Under the pieces are notes generated by a model. The model was given only the letters and a program-made list of their open reading frames with translations, was not told the origin of the DNA and did no database searches. From positions 1 through 6,507 of the forward strand of contig JACRKM010000068.1 in the NCBI GenBank assembly GCA_016219765.1: 6,507 nt of DNA, written 5' to 3'. How positions within the stretch are numbered: position 1 is the stretch's first letter; every line of letters begins with the position of its first letter. Shown piece after piece: positions 5,015 through 6,507 of the stretch. This DNA is from Candidatus Woesearchaeota archaeon (GTDB lineage Archaea; Nanobdellota; Nanobdellia; Woesearchaeales; UBA11576). The position numbers were made by a program, and so were the translations under genes.

Positions 5015-5269
5015 ATGAAGGTCGCTCCGCTCAAGAGTAGTTTTATGCTGATCAGCATGCTTGGTTTCATGATTTCTGTTGTATATACCGCTTTTGGTAA
5101 ATTGAGTGAGACATGGGGGTTTACTTTCGGTTTTGTCTTCGCACTGATGTTTGTTGCGTCGTTCATTTCGATGACGCATGCGCCGATCGACCAGCAGCTC
5201 AAGATGGCCGAAGATTTCTCAATGCCTCGCAGGCAGGAATATCATAAAACATCTGTTCATCATAAGTGA
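5015..5269 (+). CDS. Small two-helix membrane protein of unknown function
   Basis: This protein of 84 residues (85 if the adjacent ATG at 5012 is used) has two hydrophobic segments, about 9-28 (SSFMLISMLGFMISVVYTAF) and 34-53 (WGFTFGFVFALMFVASFISM), joined by a short polar turn. A soluble, basic and His-rich tail follows (RRQEYHKTSVHHK). The pattern HAPIDQQLKM after the second helix resembles small conserved membrane proteins of DPANN archaea, but I cannot name a family. The Shine-Dalgarno sequence GAGGTGA (5004-5010) is four bases from the ATG at 5015 and only one from that at 5012, so 5015 is preferred. It has its own promoter and is probably monocistronic; the next reading frame is a pseudogene. 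Confidence 0.75.
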   Translation: MKVAPLKSSFMLISMLGFMISVVYTAFGKLSETWGFTFGFVFALMFVASFISMTHAPIDQQLKMAEDFSMPRRQEYHKTSVHHK

Positions 5270-5298
5270 CCGATATTCTGTGCAGTGTTATTGAAAGG

Positions 5299-5770
5299 AT
5301 GCAAAACTCCGGCGGGCGATACCCATCAAGGCAGCTCCAATACCCAAAAACGAGAAGGAACGGCTCAGTACATTGCGAGCTATGCGCATATTGGATACGC
5401 CAAAGGAAGAACGGTTTGACATAATCACAAGACTCGCGACAAATCTTTTTTCAGTGCCGATCTCAACAATCACGCTGGTTGATTCTGATCGGGAGTGGCA
5501 CAAGTCGTGTTATGGGCTGCCGAAGCGTCAGGAGCATTCTGTATAAAGGATAGGAAGCCCAGAAGGTTGAGCAAGGATGAAGTTTATTTACTTAAGCAGT
5601 TGGGATCATGGGCCGAGAGTGAATTGAATTCAAAAGAGCTAAGCAAGGAAATCCTGAATCTGAAGTTTCAGCGATGGGCATTATCGAAGCAAAGCGAAGA
5701 ACTTAAGAGGGCACAAAGGAGGATTGAAATGCTTGAGTCTCGTTTGAAAAGAGTTCGCATGAAAAAATAG
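5299..5770 (+). pseudogene. Broken GAF-domain protein with out-of-frame internal deletion
   Basis: One frame (open 5295-5543, TAA 5544-5546) encodes the first half of a GAF domain of the type found at the start of sensor kinases. It reads PIPKNEKERLSTLRAMRILD, then TPKEERFDIITRLATNLFSV, then PISTITLVDSDREWHKSCYG, and then LPKRQ. A second frame (about 5528-5770) encodes the domain's end, GAFCIKDRKPRRLSKDEVYL, followed by LKQLGSWAESELNSKE and a charged coiled coil up to the TAG at 5768-5770. The central 60-70 residues of the fold are missing and the junction near 5528-5531 changes frame. The first frame also lacks a proper start: the only nearby ATG (5299) is in a third frame, so a second frameshift is likely. 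It was presumably a small GAF-coiled-coil protein or the input part of a signalling protein. A GTG at 5495 could express only the tail. Confidence 0.75.
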
Positions 5771-5813
5771 CCTCGTTGTGAAGCTTGCTTCTGGCTCAGC
5801 GGATTCCGCCATC

Positions 5814-6137
5814 TCAAACAGGGGGAATCTTAGCGCATTGAAGAAACAACTCCTCGAACTTCTTGCGGCAGCGGTTTTCTTTGTAGTAGATCGCATGCGA
5901 GGCTCGCTTTTTGTAAAGCGCTATCGCTATACCGATGACATGGCTATGATAGTTGCCAAGGTCTTCATCGATCATCACGTTTCTGGCGTCTGCTATGCAC
6001 TGCCGCAGAAGGTAGATGTTCTCGAGGCGTGCTCGTTGTTCTTCTTCTCTTTCTTCTTGTGGTTCTAAAACAATTTCTTCCCAGCGCGGGTTATTCGAGC
6101 CTGGGACTTCTCGTGGGTAGGTTTTGACGAAGCTCAT
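5814..6137 (-). CDS. Conserved-looking helical hypothetical protein, 107 aa
   Basis: No family is recognised with certainty. The N-terminus (1-38) is polar and acidic (EEREEEQRAR). A helical core follows at 39-97, with ENIYLLRQCIADARNVMIDE (39-58), the conserved-looking NYHSHVIGIAIALYKKRASH (62-81) and IYYKENRCRKKFEEL (83-97). Three cysteines and several histidines are present, without a clear metal site. There is no signal peptide or membrane helix, so it is probably cytosolic. The ATG is supported by a BRE/TATA pair about 25 bp upstream on the minus strand, giving a leaderless transcript. It converges with the broken GAF gene, with 43 bp between the stops. The antisense plus-strand frame over this region has no promoter and is rejected. 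Confidence 0.75.
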   Translation of the reverse strand: MSFVKTYPREVPGSNNPRWEEIVLEPQEEREEEQRARLENIYLLRQCIADARNVMIDEDLGNYHSHVIGIAIALYKKRASHAIYYKENRCRKKFEELFLQCAKIPPV

Positions 6138-6156
6138 GCATACGAATGCAATGAAA

Positions 6157-6178
6157 CATATTATACAATGTTTCGGTT
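6157..6178 (-). promoter_or_regulatory. BRE + TATA promoter of the minus-strand hypothetical gene
   Basis: Read on the minus strand, AACCGAAACA (about 6179-6170) precedes GTATAATATG (6166-6157). The TATA centre is about 25 bp before the ATG (first base 6137), so the mRNA is predicted to be leaderless. The AACCGAAA core is shared with the promoter at 152-169. Confidence 0.6.
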
Positions 6179-6284
6179 AAAAAGCACAATATTTTTCTAC
6201 GAGAATAAATCTTTTTATGTCGGTTATGAAACTATTTCGCTAATGAAGCACGATAGCAAAAATCTTTTGAGAAATTAGAAAATT

Positions 6285-6316
6285 ATTCTTCTGCTTTCTT
6301 ATTCTTCTGTTTTCTT
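6285..6316. repeat. 16-bp tandem duplication spanning a stop codon
   Basis: ATTCTTCTGCTTTCTT (6285-6300) and ATTCTTCTGTTTTCTT (6301-6316) differ at one position. On the minus strand each copy encodes a Lys-Lys-x-Glu-Glu-stop end, so the duplication leaves the protein end unchanged. It probably arose by replication slippage. Confidence 0.6.
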
Positions 6317-6507
6317 GATCTTTACTGCGGAAGGCGATTCTCCCCCATGCCAGGTGAAGCGCGGCCGTACACGTATGGGGTACATTTTTTCATTTGTGTC
6401 GTCAAATATGAGCGCTGCACCGTTAACGCGTGGAAGGTTGTCGATCTGCACAGTAAGCCCTTCGCGCATATAGCTTTGCATAAGCATGCCAAGCGCATCG
6501 ACGTCGA
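6299..6507 (-). CDS. C-terminal part of an unidentified protein, cut by the right edge
   Basis: The minus-strand frame is open from the window edge to the TAA at 6299-6301 and gives about 68 residues. An ATG at 6487 is available, but the frame continues upstream (DVDALGMLMQ), so the gene most likely extends beyond the window. The visible part has a helix (LGMLMQSYMREGL), then strands TVQIDNLPRV, GAALIFDDTN and KMYPIRVRPRFTW, and a lysine- and glutamate-rich tail ending KIKKTEE. It looks like a soluble alpha/beta domain with a disordered tail. I do not recognise the family. No promoter is seen inside the window. Confidence 0.6.
   Translation of the reverse strand, partial: DVDALGMLMQSYMREGLTVQIDNLPRVNGAALIFDDTNEKMYPIRVRPRFTWHGGESPSAVKIKKTEE

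Noticed and set aside
5799..5809. GCGGATTCCGC palindrome as a terminator between convergent genes.
   Set aside because: The single-base loop is too tight for an RNA hairpin and no T-run follows.
5778..6068. Plus-strand 96-residue open frame opposite the 5814-6137 gene.
   Set aside because: No promoter or ribosome site, and the opposite strand has both a leaderless promoter and a protein-like sequence.
6188..6298. Small plus-strand peptides starting at ATG codons near 6217-6243.
   Set aside because: They are only 8-11 codons long, with no convincing promoter or Shine-Dalgarno sequence; the stretch looks noncoding.
1..6507. CRISPR array, tRNA or rRNA genes, or a complete defence or toxin system.
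   Set aside because: No regularly spaced repeats, no tRNA cloverleaf or rRNA sequence and no recognisable defence or toxin proteins were seen in either strand.

Overview
The window looks like chromosomal DNA from an archaeon, most likely a small-genome DPANN lineage such as Woesearchaeota or a relative. The supporting evidence is an archaeal/eukaryotic-type tryptophanyl-tRNA synthetase, an archaeal COG1325 (PF01877) exosome-associated RNA-binding protein and a presenilin/SPP-like intramembrane aspartyl protease. Promoters carry archaeal BRE+TATA elements about 25-28 bp upstream of start codons, which implies leaderless mRNAs. The lineage is inferred from protein style only, without a search.

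Layout from left to right. Bases 1-133 probably hold the 3' tail of a gene running in from the left (+). Bases 193-642 are an AT-rich orphan gene with its own leaderless promoter, followed 32 bp later by a YdcF-like DUF218 protein (675-1244). The DUF218 gene and the protease gene (1508-2419, minus) converge on a gap holding a 172-bp MITE-like element. This has 14-bp perfect terminal inverted repeats, an 8-bp target duplication and internal hairpins. The protease gene diverges from the COG1325 gene (2472-2927, +), and both appear to be driven from one perfectly palindromic TATA box. trpS follows (3018-4103, +) behind a tandemly duplicated TATA element.

After trpS and its T-rich terminator comes a Cys-rich exported, lipoprotein-like orphan (about 4199-4765). 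Next is a 4791-4917 cluster of inverted repeats resembling IS200/IS605 ends, then a two-helix membrane protein (5015-5269) with a clear Shine-Dalgarno sequence. Bases 5299-5770 are a wrecked GAF-domain gene with an out-of-frame internal deletion. On the minus strand lie a conserved-looking helical hypothetical protein (5814-6137) and the C-terminal part of a gene entering from the right edge (6299-6507).

The genes do not form one pathway. Nearly every gene has its own promoter, so this is a mix of housekeeping (trpS, COG1325), membrane or quality-control (presenilin homologue) and accessory or orphan genes. Two probable mobile-element remnants and one pseudogene mark local turnover. No complete defence, CRISPR or biosynthetic system is visible. 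The items most worth following up are the symmetric bidirectional promoter, the MITE-like element, the IS605-like palindromes and the unrecognised exported protein.
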